This document shows, piece after piece, positions 49,201-58,104 of a stretch of DNA of 64,000 nt; positions within the stretch are counted from its first letter, which is position 1; the number at the start of each line of letters is the position of its first letter. Where the stretch lies: the NCBI GenBank assembly GCA_003194525.1, contig NBIV01000041.1:248001-312000 (forward strand). The letters are read 5' to 3'. Source of the DNA: Gracilariopsis chorda (taxonomy: Eukaryota; Rhodophyta; Florideophyceae; Gracilariales; Gracilariaceae). Both the position numbers and the translations under genes were made by a program. Below the pieces are notes generated by a model. The model was not told the origin of the DNA. It saw nothing but the letters and a program-made list of their open reading frames with translations, and did no database searches.

Positions 49201-50386
49201 CGAGGCTGTGGCAAGTGAGTCCTTTAGAAACGTTGTTGATTCCTTGTTTGCCAGTACATTGCAGAGCCAGGACGTCTCTATGACTGGTGACAAAACGAAG
49301 AGAGAGGAGAAGCAAGATTCGACAACTGTTCAACCGGGGCCTATCGCTATTTTGCTGCGTCACAATGACCTCGAAGTACAGAAAGCAGCACTCGGTGTGA
49401 TTAAGGTGGCCACAAAGGCACTCGCTGAACCATCGGAGCGCATTAGCGCGATTTTGCGAGGTATCTTGCCAGGGCTTGTTCACGTAGCTGCGCGTTCAAA
49501 GAAACAAGAGATACGGCTTCGAGTTAGAGTTATTCTTGAACGTCTTCTACGGAGATGTGGATACGAAATGCTTCAAGCTGCTTTCCCTTCAGAGCACTTG
49601 AAGTTGCTATCTGCTGTGAGAAAGAAGCATAGCCGTGACCTGGTGAAGAAGCATGCAGCGAAAGATAGGCGAAGAGAATTGGAGGCTTCTAAGCTAGAAA
49701 ATTCTAACGCTGGGCATGTAAAAAGTGGGGACGAGTTGGATGATTCAGACTCCGACGTTGAACGTGAGATCCTTGATGGGGATGAGCTTATAGAAAACTC
49801 AAGAGCAAGCACGTTCCCCAAAACAGAAGATGAACAACCATCTGATTTCTTAAACTTGCTTGAGGATGGAGTTGGGAACGTTGAGCACGGAAGAAAAGGA
49901 TTGCAGGTAAAGTCATCACGCACGAAGGAGAAGGGGGGTACAGGTGATGTGATAAAATATGCTACGGATGGCCGCCTAATCCTTGTTGAGAGTGATGATG
50001 ACAGTGGAGTTGCTGAGCTTGGAAGCGTAAGTGAGTCCTCGGATGAGGAAGGCGAACATGGAATGCAAAGAAAGCTCGCTACCAAAGTGACGACTGGGAA
50101 ACGAGGACGGCCCGATGCGCACGAAAGTGGTCGACAAACCAAAAGGCTGAAAGGCTCTTTTGGAGACGAGTATCGCAGTCGCAGAGGAGCCGGAGACGTG
50201 AAACGTGCCGGCCGTCCCGATCCGTACGCTTATGTCCCGCTTGGAATGGAGATGATGGGGCCTGGAGCTCGTCCTGGTTTAATTGGTGCCAGACGAAATC
50301 GCAAAGGCTCGAGCCTATCAGCACTCGTTGCTACGAAAGGAAAGAAGAAGAGGTGGAAGTCTGCTGGAATTCCTGGAAAACGTTAG
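46211..50386 (+). CDS. RRP12: RRP12-like HEAT-repeat ribosome-biogenesis protein, 1391 aa
   Basis: RRP12 is a nucleolar karyopherin-like factor needed for maturation and export of both ribosomal subunits. The protein is a long run of HEAT-type helical pairs after a basic linker (KKQRKKLKKKEQDAEQ, about residues 125-140). The C-terminal block is diagnostic: AILLRHNDLEVQKAALGVIK, LRGILPGLVHVAARSKKQEI, RLRVRVILERLLRRCGYEML, EHLKLLSAVRKKHSRDLVKK. In the family this reads REIxxAALGFxKV, then RxxVxxILERLxRxFGY, then LxxIRKxRxR. A Ser/Asp/Glu-rich acidic tail and a basic end (KGKKKRWKSAGIPGKR) follow, as in yeast and human RRP12. The length is close to the family's 1,200-1,300. The gene is one exon; the start ATG at 46211 follows an A-rich leader. 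Confidence 0.85.
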   Translation: MVQENGHPASLRVADLASALPTATTTFRRHRGKGQSKPMPPSLPECFAEIWRRRKSTLPAHRRERASLEAVASTIPEEARSFSGEAAAAAYLAALIVSLERLVASTKPAISKLGGGGHVEKMTKKQRKKLKKKEQDAEQSVRDMTVPELMTSAATGAHDKDQLMKDDDQKDVESNEDIDLISSLVFLAGLAASACSQAVLNAKAEHVVDVVMRALDHVAGHHTVARHSSAVFSTVLAVLGSSSWSNPKMQRAYLYLLRQTADADSKTRRRAREALTELLSSPRAAIIRAKTSSTMTAHYVNELKVYEEFFSSTVRDVGGAALQVTSLIHLLTSVELYSIFLNPSDAAKVAKELVVIAAKNQSGVTSFAFQALTNLLNQDAVNQDHSGEGDVKSIRIPLGDLNKLMLAILQHNLPDDPSDDLKQAYVRCLHIGSIVHSSYFEYSSPSKEFILKPVQRVFDMVTASTDTKVTRSLCGTLRDLVIQKWFSGRADVLRILEGFLKTTFKSAWGEVFPVLKTYLENDMAAGSSSMSGPVRKLLQTLLKKRQAFLDSKDRKGQDAIQSLIASIARGGGAVHLVDLCKLEYDDKEHITHAWMLTLLRDNLRGAPISLFEQVFIPLTSKLGDKLTVVSKQKRVVEAKNIANYISQIWRLFPPFCTKPSDLSKDGALNTAFQAIYTCLTHDDQLIMYPIGVGGLRQLSVSVEALPSEGEERERTQSSFTSRLKKLYPVLLTVSEKVSEERRRMLLEAITVACRATRNPIVVTGLLRKSIRRLLELQAQASTEKEKSSSMSDSDSQVSQKQHAAADIAIAIAESKIMPFDASEVSFLEKALNPFFFNPKESSLQKKAYRASTLLLSLRNDSPSQPECQQFLSTISAAGDTVAPGAKARRQSLISALVQQSLRIGAGAQRTDYLQGLNDRFLSEVVLGTRDVSERTRAASFETLIALGRNWNLSSPGKDFSGLQNFFFAVAAGLGGRTVQMLSSTLTALGRLIYDFRGEAVASESFRNVVDSLFASTLQSQDVSMTGDKTKREEKQDSTTVQPGPIAILLRHNDLEVQKAALGVIKVATKALAEPSERISAILRGILPGLVHVAARSKKQEIRLRVRVILERLLRRCGYEMLQAAFPSEHLKLLSAVRKKHSRDLVKKHAAKDRRRELEASKLENSNAGHVKSGDELDDSDSDVEREILDGDELIENSRASTFPKTEDEQPSDFLNLLEDGVGNVEHGRKGLQVKSSRTKEKGGTGDVIKYATDGRLILVESDDDSGVAELGSVSESSDEEGEHGMQRKLATKVTTGKRGRPDAHESGRQTKRLKGSFGDEYRSRRGAGDVKRAGRPDPYAYVPLGMEMMGPGARPGLIGARRNRKGSSLSALVATKGKKKRWKSAGIPGKR

Positions 50387-51017
50387 TTGCTTCAAAGAGA
50401 TAAAGGTAATCCGTCCCCATAGTAGTCTGAGTACCAGGCATCAGTTTATGATAATCGGTAAAGAGTTTGGTAGACGTTAGATGCAAGCATCATAGAGCCC
50501 GAACGATATCTGCGAAAGGGGCGACTGCACTCTGCACCCATGCAACCCTGTGGACGGTAACTTGCTTTTGAAGGCTATAAGGATCGCCTTCCGTTCCAAA
50601 ACTCTTTGTCTGCCCAACGAGTTTGCCAAGAGTAGACTGCCAACCCTTATCTACCAAAGTTGGCCACAAGGAAAAACTGTGGTTGCCTGCACAAGACCAT
50701 GCGTGTCAGAAACCTGAGGCGCCTCTATGGTGCCCAACCGGCGATTGCTCAGAAATTGCACTAAAGAACCATCATACAAGATGTAGACTATGTAATACAA
50801 ACGATAAAAAATCGATGCTTCCTGCGATCCTCTGCTTCCTCTCAGAAGACAGCGTGCTTCGCAGTGTGGCGAAGGGTAGGTATCTACGTACAGACAGGTA
50901 GCAACTCTTTGCATCATTTTAGCCTTTTCAGTGTACCTTTTTTTTGCAAACCCTGTGCCCCGTGCCCTCTTCACTTCGAAAAGATCACATCCGATTGACT
51001 CCGAAGTTCTCGCAACG
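50387..51017. other. Intergenic region
   Basis: This separates two same-strand genes. Only short frames are seen; no RNA gene or repeat was identified. Confidence 0.5.
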
Positions 51018-54000
51018 ATGCAGCGACATCCCGAAGGATGTGATCCAAGCTCTTACCATACCTACTCTTCTCACCGCAAACCGGCAACCACTCGTGAAAG
51101 GGCACGAAACAGAGCATCATGGGACCCGGCCTTAATCACGCTTCCGGGAATGCAGACCGCCCTGCGCGAGTTAGAACGCCTTGGACCAAGTCTCTACCGT
51201 GGCACCATACCACGACACAACATGGATCGTCTCGCACATGACCTCACTAGTATTCTGCTCACGCATGTCAACCAAATACGAACGCAATCCAAACGACCGT
51301 CACCCACAGAACCAAAAAGAGAAGGCGTCGGCGATGATGTTCGTTCTTCCAGGATACAGAGCTTGGGTTCTAAAGAGGACCGTGACCAACCAGCGGGTAG
51401 ATATCGCTTGCGAAGAGGAGCACCCTCACGTGATCCTACGGATGAACGCGAAAAAGGCGTGCGCCAGCGAAACTCGCTTCAACATGATATCCAAGACAAC
51501 GCGCGACCAAGACGCAGGCGCCGTTCTGCTTACTATGATGATTATTCTGAAAGCGAGGCTGACGAACAGTTCCGACGATCGCAACGTCCGCGCCGTACGA
51601 AGGAGATCCGAGAGAATTTGAACGACGACCTGGCTTACGAATACATCGCGGAGGCGGCTCGTCAAGAAGAGGATAGACGGAGGAGAGAATCAGAAGAAGC
51701 ACAAAAGGCAAAGGTTGCTGCAGAAGCTGTCCAAAGTTCGGACGAATCTGAAGAAGAAATCTTTTTGAAAGTGGTTCGTCCAAAACCCTACGTGAGAGAA
51801 CGGACTCTTGAGTCCGACTATGCATCTTTGACCCCGATATCCACGGAACGAGATGACGACACGGACACAGAAATGTACAGGAAATGGAACGCTAGAAGGG
51901 TTCGAAAGCCTGCTTACGCATATGGCGCGCAAGAGAGCAGCATTCGTGAGCTGTGCTCTATCTTCCCACTTGGCAGGAAGAATCGGCTTGTCTCTGATAT
52001 GCTTGTTAACATCAGTTTGATGAGGCGCTCTGCAGCATACGGACAGCGTGCGATCGTCAACTCAAGTGTTCTGCAACGGCTCCCTCGTATTCCGAGCAGG
52101 TGCATCGTTCCTGGTGGGTGGAATGTGCGTGATGTGGAACTAACTCATGGGTTTCGAAGCTCGTCAGCAAAGGCCGAATCAATTAATAGGGATCTTAACA
52201 GACAACATGTGTTACCCGCACCAAACCAGGGTTCTATTGCTTCTAGCGAGAAGGTACTAAACGACAAGGGCCACGCCCCACAACAAGCAGGGCCCCTCCC
52301 TTCAAGCAACCGAAGCCTTAAGGAAGTGTCTCGAAACGCACTATTCGCTCGCCGTAGGCCTCCAATGGCTTCTCTCAATGGTGTTGGATCCGGACAAGGA
52401 TCTGGATTACTGAACGCAGAGTCAGGCGGGTTTCCTCACGCGGCTTTAACAAGCACGCAGTCACCTGTGAATCCTGGAGCGTTCACCACTGGTCATTTGG
52501 GAGGTGTGAACAAAATATCAGTGGATAATCACTTACCTCTAGATCGAAGCAACCCCTTGAGACTGACATCAGGGGCTGTAGAAGGTGCTGGAAACCTGCA
52601 ATTAGCACCCAGTTTACAACAGTCTTCAGACATAAACCAAACGCAGCTTCACCCAAGCAGTGGACATGGAATAGCGCGGGGCACCACAGGGGTCATGGAG
52701 CGACAGATGCAGAATCGTTCAACACAGCTATTGCCATATGGCACCGTTCGAGGAGCTCACATGGACCAGTCACAACTTGTGGGAACTCCCAGTGCGAATC
52801 AGATACATAGGTCAGCAACGTATGGTTATCATCAAGGGACGCAACAGTCGAAAACTCAGCTTGGTCGAGCTACGGGGCAGATATCTAGGTCCAATGTGCG
52901 TCTGTCGCATCCTCATCCTCAGCATTATGCAACTGAGTTACAAGGCTCACAAATCCTTGCATCGGATCAGCATACTAATTATCAGCGACAGATGCAAAAT
53001 CTCTTATCGCAAGAACAAAATCGAATTCTCGAATCTTATCGACAGCGTTCACTACAACAACAACAGCGGCAGCAAATGTTCCAAACGCAACAATATGGAC
53101 ATGTGGACCGTAGACTCTCTGGGCAGCAAAGACAAACGCAGGTTCTATCAACTCCCCAATTAACAGAGGAAGGTAGAGTGTATCAACACCTGTTACAGCA
53201 GCAGCAATCTCAGATGCAGTCATCTCGAGCGCAACTCCTTCACGAACAAGCAGTTCAGGCAATGAGGCAGCAGATACAGCTTCAGAACCTACACCAACAG
53301 CGAAACCTTCAGTATCCGATGCAGTTTCCACAAAATCAAGCAGTTGCCATGCGGAACAATCACGTCCAGACGTTTCAACCTTCTCCACATATCCGCCAGG
53401 GTACTGTTCAACCAAACCTGGAACGTGTATCCCAACCACAATCCTTAGCTAGAGTATCGGATCAAACACATCAAACCAAGAATGCTGTGAATAGCAAGAA
53501 GGAACGCAATTCGAGTGAAAAGCGTATACCACAGACCCAAAGGATTTCGTCACCTGCACGTGAGCATAGCGTGCCATCACGTACAGTCCCAGAGATTCCA
53601 ATAGAAATGCCAGAGATCGGAACGGAAATGGAAATGAATGTTTTGCCAGATGCACGCGTCTCTTCTCACAGCGGCCCAAGTCCAGTGGAAGCAACGCAAG
53701 CCCCAGCCCTAGCGAAGATCCAGTCGCCAGCAACAAAGCGCACAGTAAGTGCAGGAAATGCTTCCTATGCTCGCGCCGTACACTCGCGAACTGCGGATTC
53801 AGGAAACATCACTAGCTCACAGGAAAAGAATGGCGTTCAGATTAGTTTAGCAAGTACCCCCCTCAAAGGAATAAACCGCCGGCAGTGGCCAGCAACTAGT
53901 CGCTCCGCTGGTCTGAAGAACGGTTACGGTGGAAGCGAACGCTCTGGGGCTGAAAGTCAACAGATGAGCCCCACAATAGGCCAACTGAGAGATCAAATGC

Positions 54001-54116
54001 AGGAACGCCAGAGGCAATACGAAGAGGCTTACAAGAAGCATTATGAGCTCCAGTTGAAGAAGGTGATGGAAGAATTTGGGAAGAAGAATGGTGATAGACA
54101 TGAGCCCAACAAATAA
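51018..54116 (+). CDS. Large Gln-rich low-complexity protein, 1032 aa
   Basis: Unrecognised nuclear-looking protein. An upstream in-frame ATG exists at 50931, but MQRHPEGCD at 51018 begins the better text. A helical N-terminus (ITLPGMQTALRELERLGPSL, NMDRLAHDLTSILLTHVNQI) is followed by charged linkers (RRRRRSAYYDDYSESEADEQ) and a compact part, SSIRELCSIFPLGRKNRLVS then DMLVNISLMRRSAAYGQRAI (about residues 320-370 from 51018). The second half is Gln/Ser/His-rich and prion-like, like a transcriptional coactivator, and the end is a coiled coil (LRDQMQERQRQYEEAYKKHY then ELQLKKVMEEFGKK). It could belong to a chromatin or Mediator-type complex; that is a guess from composition. One exon. Confidence 0.6.
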   Translation: MQRHPEGCDPSSYHTYSSHRKPATTRERARNRASWDPALITLPGMQTALRELERLGPSLYRGTIPRHNMDRLAHDLTSILLTHVNQIRTQSKRPSPTEPKREGVGDDVRSSRIQSLGSKEDRDQPAGRYRLRRGAPSRDPTDEREKGVRQRNSLQHDIQDNARPRRRRRSAYYDDYSESEADEQFRRSQRPRRTKEIRENLNDDLAYEYIAEAARQEEDRRRRESEEAQKAKVAAEAVQSSDESEEEIFLKVVRPKPYVRERTLESDYASLTPISTERDDDTDTEMYRKWNARRVRKPAYAYGAQESSIRELCSIFPLGRKNRLVSDMLVNISLMRRSAAYGQRAIVNSSVLQRLPRIPSRCIVPGGWNVRDVELTHGFRSSSAKAESINRDLNRQHVLPAPNQGSIASSEKVLNDKGHAPQQAGPLPSSNRSLKEVSRNALFARRRPPMASLNGVGSGQGSGLLNAESGGFPHAALTSTQSPVNPGAFTTGHLGGVNKISVDNHLPLDRSNPLRLTSGAVEGAGNLQLAPSLQQSSDINQTQLHPSSGHGIARGTTGVMERQMQNRSTQLLPYGTVRGAHMDQSQLVGTPSANQIHRSATYGYHQGTQQSKTQLGRATGQISRSNVRLSHPHPQHYATELQGSQILASDQHTNYQRQMQNLLSQEQNRILESYRQRSLQQQQRQQMFQTQQYGHVDRRLSGQQRQTQVLSTPQLTEEGRVYQHLLQQQQSQMQSSRAQLLHEQAVQAMRQQIQLQNLHQQRNLQYPMQFPQNQAVAMRNNHVQTFQPSPHIRQGTVQPNLERVSQPQSLARVSDQTHQTKNAVNSKKERNSSEKRIPQTQRISSPAREHSVPSRTVPEIPIEMPEIGTEMEMNVLPDARVSSHSGPSPVEATQAPALAKIQSPATKRTVSAGNASYARAVHSRTADSGNITSSQEKNGVQISLASTPLKGINRRQWPATSRSAGLKNGYGGSERSGAESQQMSPTIGQLRDQMQERQRQYEEAYKKHYELQLKKVMEEFGKKNGDRHEPNK

Positions 54117-55057
54117 ACCCAGCCTCAGTGCTTGGAAGCGTTGCATGAATCGCATAACTGTAAGTTTCTGGGGGCCAGTGTAGTGCAGGCTCGGAAGCTG
54201 CGTAGAATGAAGTGAGACTTCGATCATTTTTGCTAACGACGATGATGATATCGCAATTGGAGAGGGTGAGATCTACCGATGAAACCGTTGTTTTGGTTTG
54301 CATTATTCAATGTTTGCTCTGGCAAAGAATGCCTTTTTTCGCAGCTTGGCAATCGTTCAAAGCAATAGGTCTGCGGCGTCGATTGGATTTACCAACCAGT
54401 CAGTGTCCGACCAGTCTCTACACATGCTGTCTCTCTTGTGCCTCTCATTACTCTGTGTCGACCACAACAGAGTTCTAAACAGGATCAGACCAAATTTCTG
54501 CCCTTGTCACATCTTGCATCATCAAAACTGTGAGATTAATCTCACTTTCTGAATGGAGGATCAGTCAATCGCCGTTACGAAGAATAGTAATCACCAAGCA
54601 GAATCGTGTTTGCGTAGTTCTATCTCCTGTACGAGTTCGGATGGATCTGTTCGAACTTCGGTCTATTAAGATACTATTTATGTATCAGAAGACCATCCTT
54701 GTATCCGTGGCACATGCAGTCCGGCAAAAGCCGCTCTCCGAGTCGGGTGTCAGGGATAAACCTATCAGGTGGACACATGGATTGCTCAGAATCTCATCCT
54801 ATTTGTCCAATCGCAGCATTTGTCCGCTTTGAAGTTCAAAGTTTGAACCTGTGAGACAAGTTTCTGTACCAAAGGTACCAAGCGTACTGGGTCTAGCGGT
54901 TGCTAGCCTTCCGTTCGTAGACGCGATACTGGATAACGATCAAGGGTTATTAGGGATAGACTTCCTTCTCAAAGTTCTGAATCTAAACGACGTATCGTTG
55001 TACCTACGATACCGATTTGTACTTCTGCCAGCTACTAGACCTACCCTTCTCGCTCTT
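54117..55057. other. Intergenic region or upstream exon of the next gene
   Basis: The reading frame of the downstream gene stays open back to 54851 without an ATG. No other feature is visible. Confidence 0.4.
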
Positions 55058-56389
55058 ATGAACTCTGCAGGACCTCAGGAGTCTACGGAGGCAAGGCCAG
55101 ACACCTATGAATCTGCCTGCAAACTGCTGTATAACACCAGACGTTGGGGGCCACGTCTCCTTCAGCGGACGTGCGTTCGGTTTAAAGTGTCGCCACAACG
55201 TTTGCTCCGTGCATTCTGCATAATTTCAAGCATTCGACGCAGTCGTATCAAGTCTCATCGTCATCAAACGCGCCCAAAGAAGGCTAGAATAGACCCTGAA
55301 ACATTGAAGCTGGCCCGTGAAACTCTTCTCGCAGCATCCTCTTCGACGTATGTAGACCAGCAACATGTACACTCTCTGGTGAATGGCACTCAAGTGCAGA
55401 TGTGCTTGAGGGACAGTTCTCGGTACGTCGATGTAGATTCTGAGCATGACCCGTTTCTAAGTGCTGTGCGTTCTCTGCCTCACTCTGCGTACGTGTCGCT
55501 TAGTGCACAAAAACGAATTGCAAAACAACTTGGTGTCTTTTACCGATCAATTCACTCCCGATCTACAAGAGTAGACCAAGAACCCTGTCGTCCGGTTGCA
55601 CGGCTTACAAAACACATTGCGCGCTATCGAACCCATGCGTGCCTATGGCGCCAGCAGATTTCGTTACGTGGTCCTCTAGCTCTTTACAATGAGCTAAAGA
55701 GTTCCGCTGAGGTTGCCAATCTAGATAAAGACGTGGTTGATGTCGGTATCAGGGCAATTGCTAGTGCCTTCGAAACAGAAGAAGCGATAATGAGGTACGG
55801 AAGAGGATTGGAGGTGTTCACCGATCTCTTGAACGGGGAGGAATCGTCGCTCTGGAATGCGCTTGTGTCCGCTAAATCGAGATTGGATGCGATGCACAAA
55901 ATAGAATTGGAATCTCTTCCGCCTCTGGAACATGTTGAAAGAATACGGGTTAAATTGGGAGGATTGGAAGCTATCCGTGCAAACCCACAGGTCCTGCTCT
56001 CATCGAAATTTGTTTCAAGCGACGATTTTGTTCTGATATCCCTCTCTTTTTGCAAGGATACACGGCGATTTGAAGAGCTTGTTGCAATTTTCGACGCTTT
56101 CTGTTCGGGAACCTCAGCAAGTGATTGTCGACGGGCAACAGAGTTGGTGTGGAAAGAAGGGGGATTACAATGGATCAATGGTGCCAAGATGAAAGTTATC
56201 TGTGACAAGTTAGACTTAACTGTCGCTGAAGCTGGTCGATTACGGTGGTTTGCGAATAACTTTCTTCTAGGTGGCAAACAGATCACAATTGAACGCGTGA
56301 AACAAGCAGTTTCGAAAATAACAATGCACTCTGAAATCGTTGAACAAGCAGATCACGAAGCAAGTTGGTTATGTTCCGAGATTGGATGA
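55058..56389 (+). CDS. Unrecognised helical protein, 443 aa
   Basis: The first ATG (MNSAGPQESTEARP) is at 55058; the same frame is open for 69 codons upstream, so an alternative start or upstream exon is possible. The protein is mostly helical and basic-to-neutral: ACKLLYNTRRWGPRLLQRTC, RFKVSPQRLLRAFCIISSIR, then RRSRIKSHRHQTRPKKARID, a possible nuclear signal. The second half has ALYNELKSSAEVANLDKDVV, DVGIRAIASAFETEEAIMRY and FARNNFLLGG-like text near the end (LRWFANNFLLGGKQITIERV). There is no known catalytic motif, membrane segment or signal peptide. It follows the Gln-rich gene on the same strand and overlaps the end of the minus-strand gene 56369-56770 by 21 bp. Confidence 0.5.
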   Translation: MNSAGPQESTEARPDTYESACKLLYNTRRWGPRLLQRTCVRFKVSPQRLLRAFCIISSIRRSRIKSHRHQTRPKKARIDPETLKLARETLLAASSSTYVDQQHVHSLVNGTQVQMCLRDSSRYVDVDSEHDPFLSAVRSLPHSAYVSLSAQKRIAKQLGVFYRSIHSRSTRVDQEPCRPVARLTKHIARYRTHACLWRQQISLRGPLALYNELKSSAEVANLDKDVVDVGIRAIASAFETEEAIMRYGRGLEVFTDLLNGEESSLWNALVSAKSRLDAMHKIELESLPPLEHVERIRVKLGGLEAIRANPQVLLSSKFVSSDDFVLISLSFCKDTRRFEELVAIFDAFCSGTSASDCRRATELVWKEGGLQWINGAKMKVICDKLDLTVAEAGRLRWFANNFLLGGKQITIERVKQAVSKITMHSEIVEQADHEASWLCSEIG

Positions 56390-56770
56390 GCATCCGTAAC
56401 ACCTTAGTACCTTTGGTAAACGGTACCTTGGAAATACATTAGGCGCAAAAAGCATGTTCACAAAAAGCATTGTGATTGTAAGAGCTAACCCTAGATTAAC
56501 ACCGAAGAACGGCTGCTTTTCAAACTCACATGGTTTCAGAGCACATACCGGTCCATCTTCTAGAGGCGAGTGCTCACTGTAAATCTGTATCTCTATCTCA
56601 TGATGCTTCATAAGGGTTGAACTTTTTCTTGAGATGCTAGCGCTCATCACATCCTCGTTCATTTCGACAAGGATTCTTTGTACGGACATTGTATCTATTC
56701 TGCACATGACATGGTCGGTATGAATCAGATCTCGGGTCTTCCCGTAGAAGCTTGGTGCTGATCTTTCCAT
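56369..56770 (-). CDS. Small single-membrane-pass protein, 133 aa
   Basis: Unrecognised. The central part (SVQRILVEMNEDVMSASISR, then HEIEIQIYSEHSPLEDGPVC) reads as a folded domain, and the C-terminal third has one clear hydrophobic helix, FFGVNLGLALTITMLFVNML, followed by a basic tail (PRYRLPKVLR), which is the layout of a tail-anchored membrane protein. Its stop lies inside the last codons of the plus-strand gene, so the two genes overlap tail to tail. The start is 15-70 bp from a dispersed repeat at 56785. I cannot assign a role. Confidence 0.42.
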   Translation of the reverse strand: MERSAPSFYGKTRDLIHTDHVMCRIDTMSVQRILVEMNEDVMSASISRKSSTLMKHHEIEIQIYSEHSPLEDGPVCALKPCEFEKQPFFGVNLGLALTITMLFVNMLFAPNVFPRYRLPKVLRCYGCSSNLGT

Positions 56771-56784
56771 GTTCCGAGATAGTA

Positions 56785-56838
56785 GCTAGTGAGCGCAACA
56801 CGGCTGCTGCAAGGTGAGAGCATGCAGCAGTCATCGGC
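56785..56838 (+). repeat. Dispersed repeat, copy 2
   Basis: The stretch gtgagcgcaacacggctgct followed by a gagcatgcagcagtcatcgg-like part corresponds to 36030-36083. It sits just upstream of the small membrane protein gene. Confidence 0.5.
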
Positions 56839-57333
56839 TATATTCCGGGGACATGAATAGAGATTGGTACTACAGGACCGAGAAAATCTTTCTTTCCGAG
56901 GAGCTTTTCGTACATAGAGTTTAGCATGCTAGAAGAAAAGCTCCCCTGTAGAGATTCTACCACAATACCGTAATCAGGTAATATGTGCTCATAAAAAAGA
57001 AAGAAGACTTGGTCGGTCGTACAGGCCTAGGTACAGTATAATTCTGGCGCCAGAATTGATCTACAGTGTGGATTCTGCACTTGATTGCGTACTGTATAAA
57101 CACTGTAAAATAGTGGAAAGAGGTCAATTTTACCCTTTGTAGTACAAAGTTTGTACCTGTATCCTCTGCCTATTGATGCCAAGGATCCCCTGGCTAGCTA
57201 GAGAGCCTCTTCACCGACTGGCCTTCGAGGTCTGTCAACATTAAGGCGACTTGAAGTTTACCAGGCGTGCGTCTTACCGTTTATTTCGTTTCCCAGTTCC
57301 AAGTCCCGATCGATTTAGAACACAAAAGCTCTA
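56839..57333. other. Intergenic region
   Basis: The upstream region of the Rsa3-like gene. It holds a short palindromic piece ttctggcgccagaatt at about 57040 and nothing else recognised. Confidence 0.45.
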
Positions 57334-58104
57334 ATGGGGGCCACGAACAATGTGAAGAACAACCGATTGTCTAAAACGCCGCGCCGGCTTAAAATAAAAC
57401 AGAAGGACGATAAACATCGTCGCTCAGCAACAGGTGTTCAGAATGCGAAGAAGAAGGACCTTAGCATTAAGGAGTCGGTACAACCGCGTGTTCTGGATTT
57501 CGATGTACGAATCCCACAGCCCGATGCTTCCCAGGCGTTGTTTCACGGCATGTCCGCACTTGATCTGCCATCTGGAAGCGTGATACAATCCATGCCTCCA
57601 GAAGCACAGCACGGATATTTTGAGAGTGTAACAGGTGTGTGTGAGAAGCTGATTCAGCTCATAGATGAAACTGTGCGAACGTTTTCAAAGACCTCGGAAG
57701 AAGTGAGCGCAGAAGAGCAACTTATATCGGATATGGTACGGCTTAAAAATGTTCCAATGGCGCGGAGATATGTAGACATGACGCTATGGAGGAGGGTTAA
57801 GAGCTACAGCCGAGAACGGTTGCGAACCGCCAGGGATCTCGGTTACGGAAGTGGAAATAGAGCCAGTCGGGATTCTGGCGCTCTCTTAGTTCATTCCCAA
57901 GGGGACATCGACCCCGACTTTTTGTCCTATCGTGATGCTTATTTGAAGACAGTCATTCACCGTTACGAGGACGATTTAAACAAGATTAGAGAGAGCGAGC
58001 GCCTCGACGCAGAACAGGCCACTTTCCTGATGCGTTGCCTCGAGTCAGGTGCCGACTTATTCGGCAACCTGAAGTCTCTCGAGAAAGAGGAAGAGAAGCG
58101 GTAG
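57334..58104 (+). CDS. Rsa3-like ribosome-assembly protein, 256 aa
   Basis: The N-terminus is basic with a possible nucleolar signal (LSKTPRRLKIKQKDDKHRRS). The middle is helical and of unknown type (VCEKLIQLIDETVRTFSKTS). The last 60 residues, FLSYRDAYLKTVIHRYEDDL then NKIRESERLDAEQATFLMRC and LESGADLFGNLKSLEKEEEK, resemble the C-terminal domain of Rsa3 (F-x-x-YYLxxxTxEFxxDLDxLR, then an Ile/Leu-rich helix ending A-x-LF). Rsa3 helps 60S pre-ribosome assembly in yeast. The match is short and made by eye, so the name is tentative, but the neighbours RRP12 and RPL29 fit a ribosome theme. One exon. Confidence 0.45.
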   Translation: MGATNNVKNNRLSKTPRRLKIKQKDDKHRRSATGVQNAKKKDLSIKESVQPRVLDFDVRIPQPDASQALFHGMSALDLPSGSVIQSMPPEAQHGYFESVTGVCEKLIQLIDETVRTFSKTSEEVSAEEQLISDMVRLKNVPMARRYVDMTLWRRVKSYSRERLRTARDLGYGSGNRASRDSGALLVHSQGDIDPDFLSYRDAYLKTVIHRYEDDLNKIRESERLDAEQATFLMRCLESGADLFGNLKSLEKEEEKR

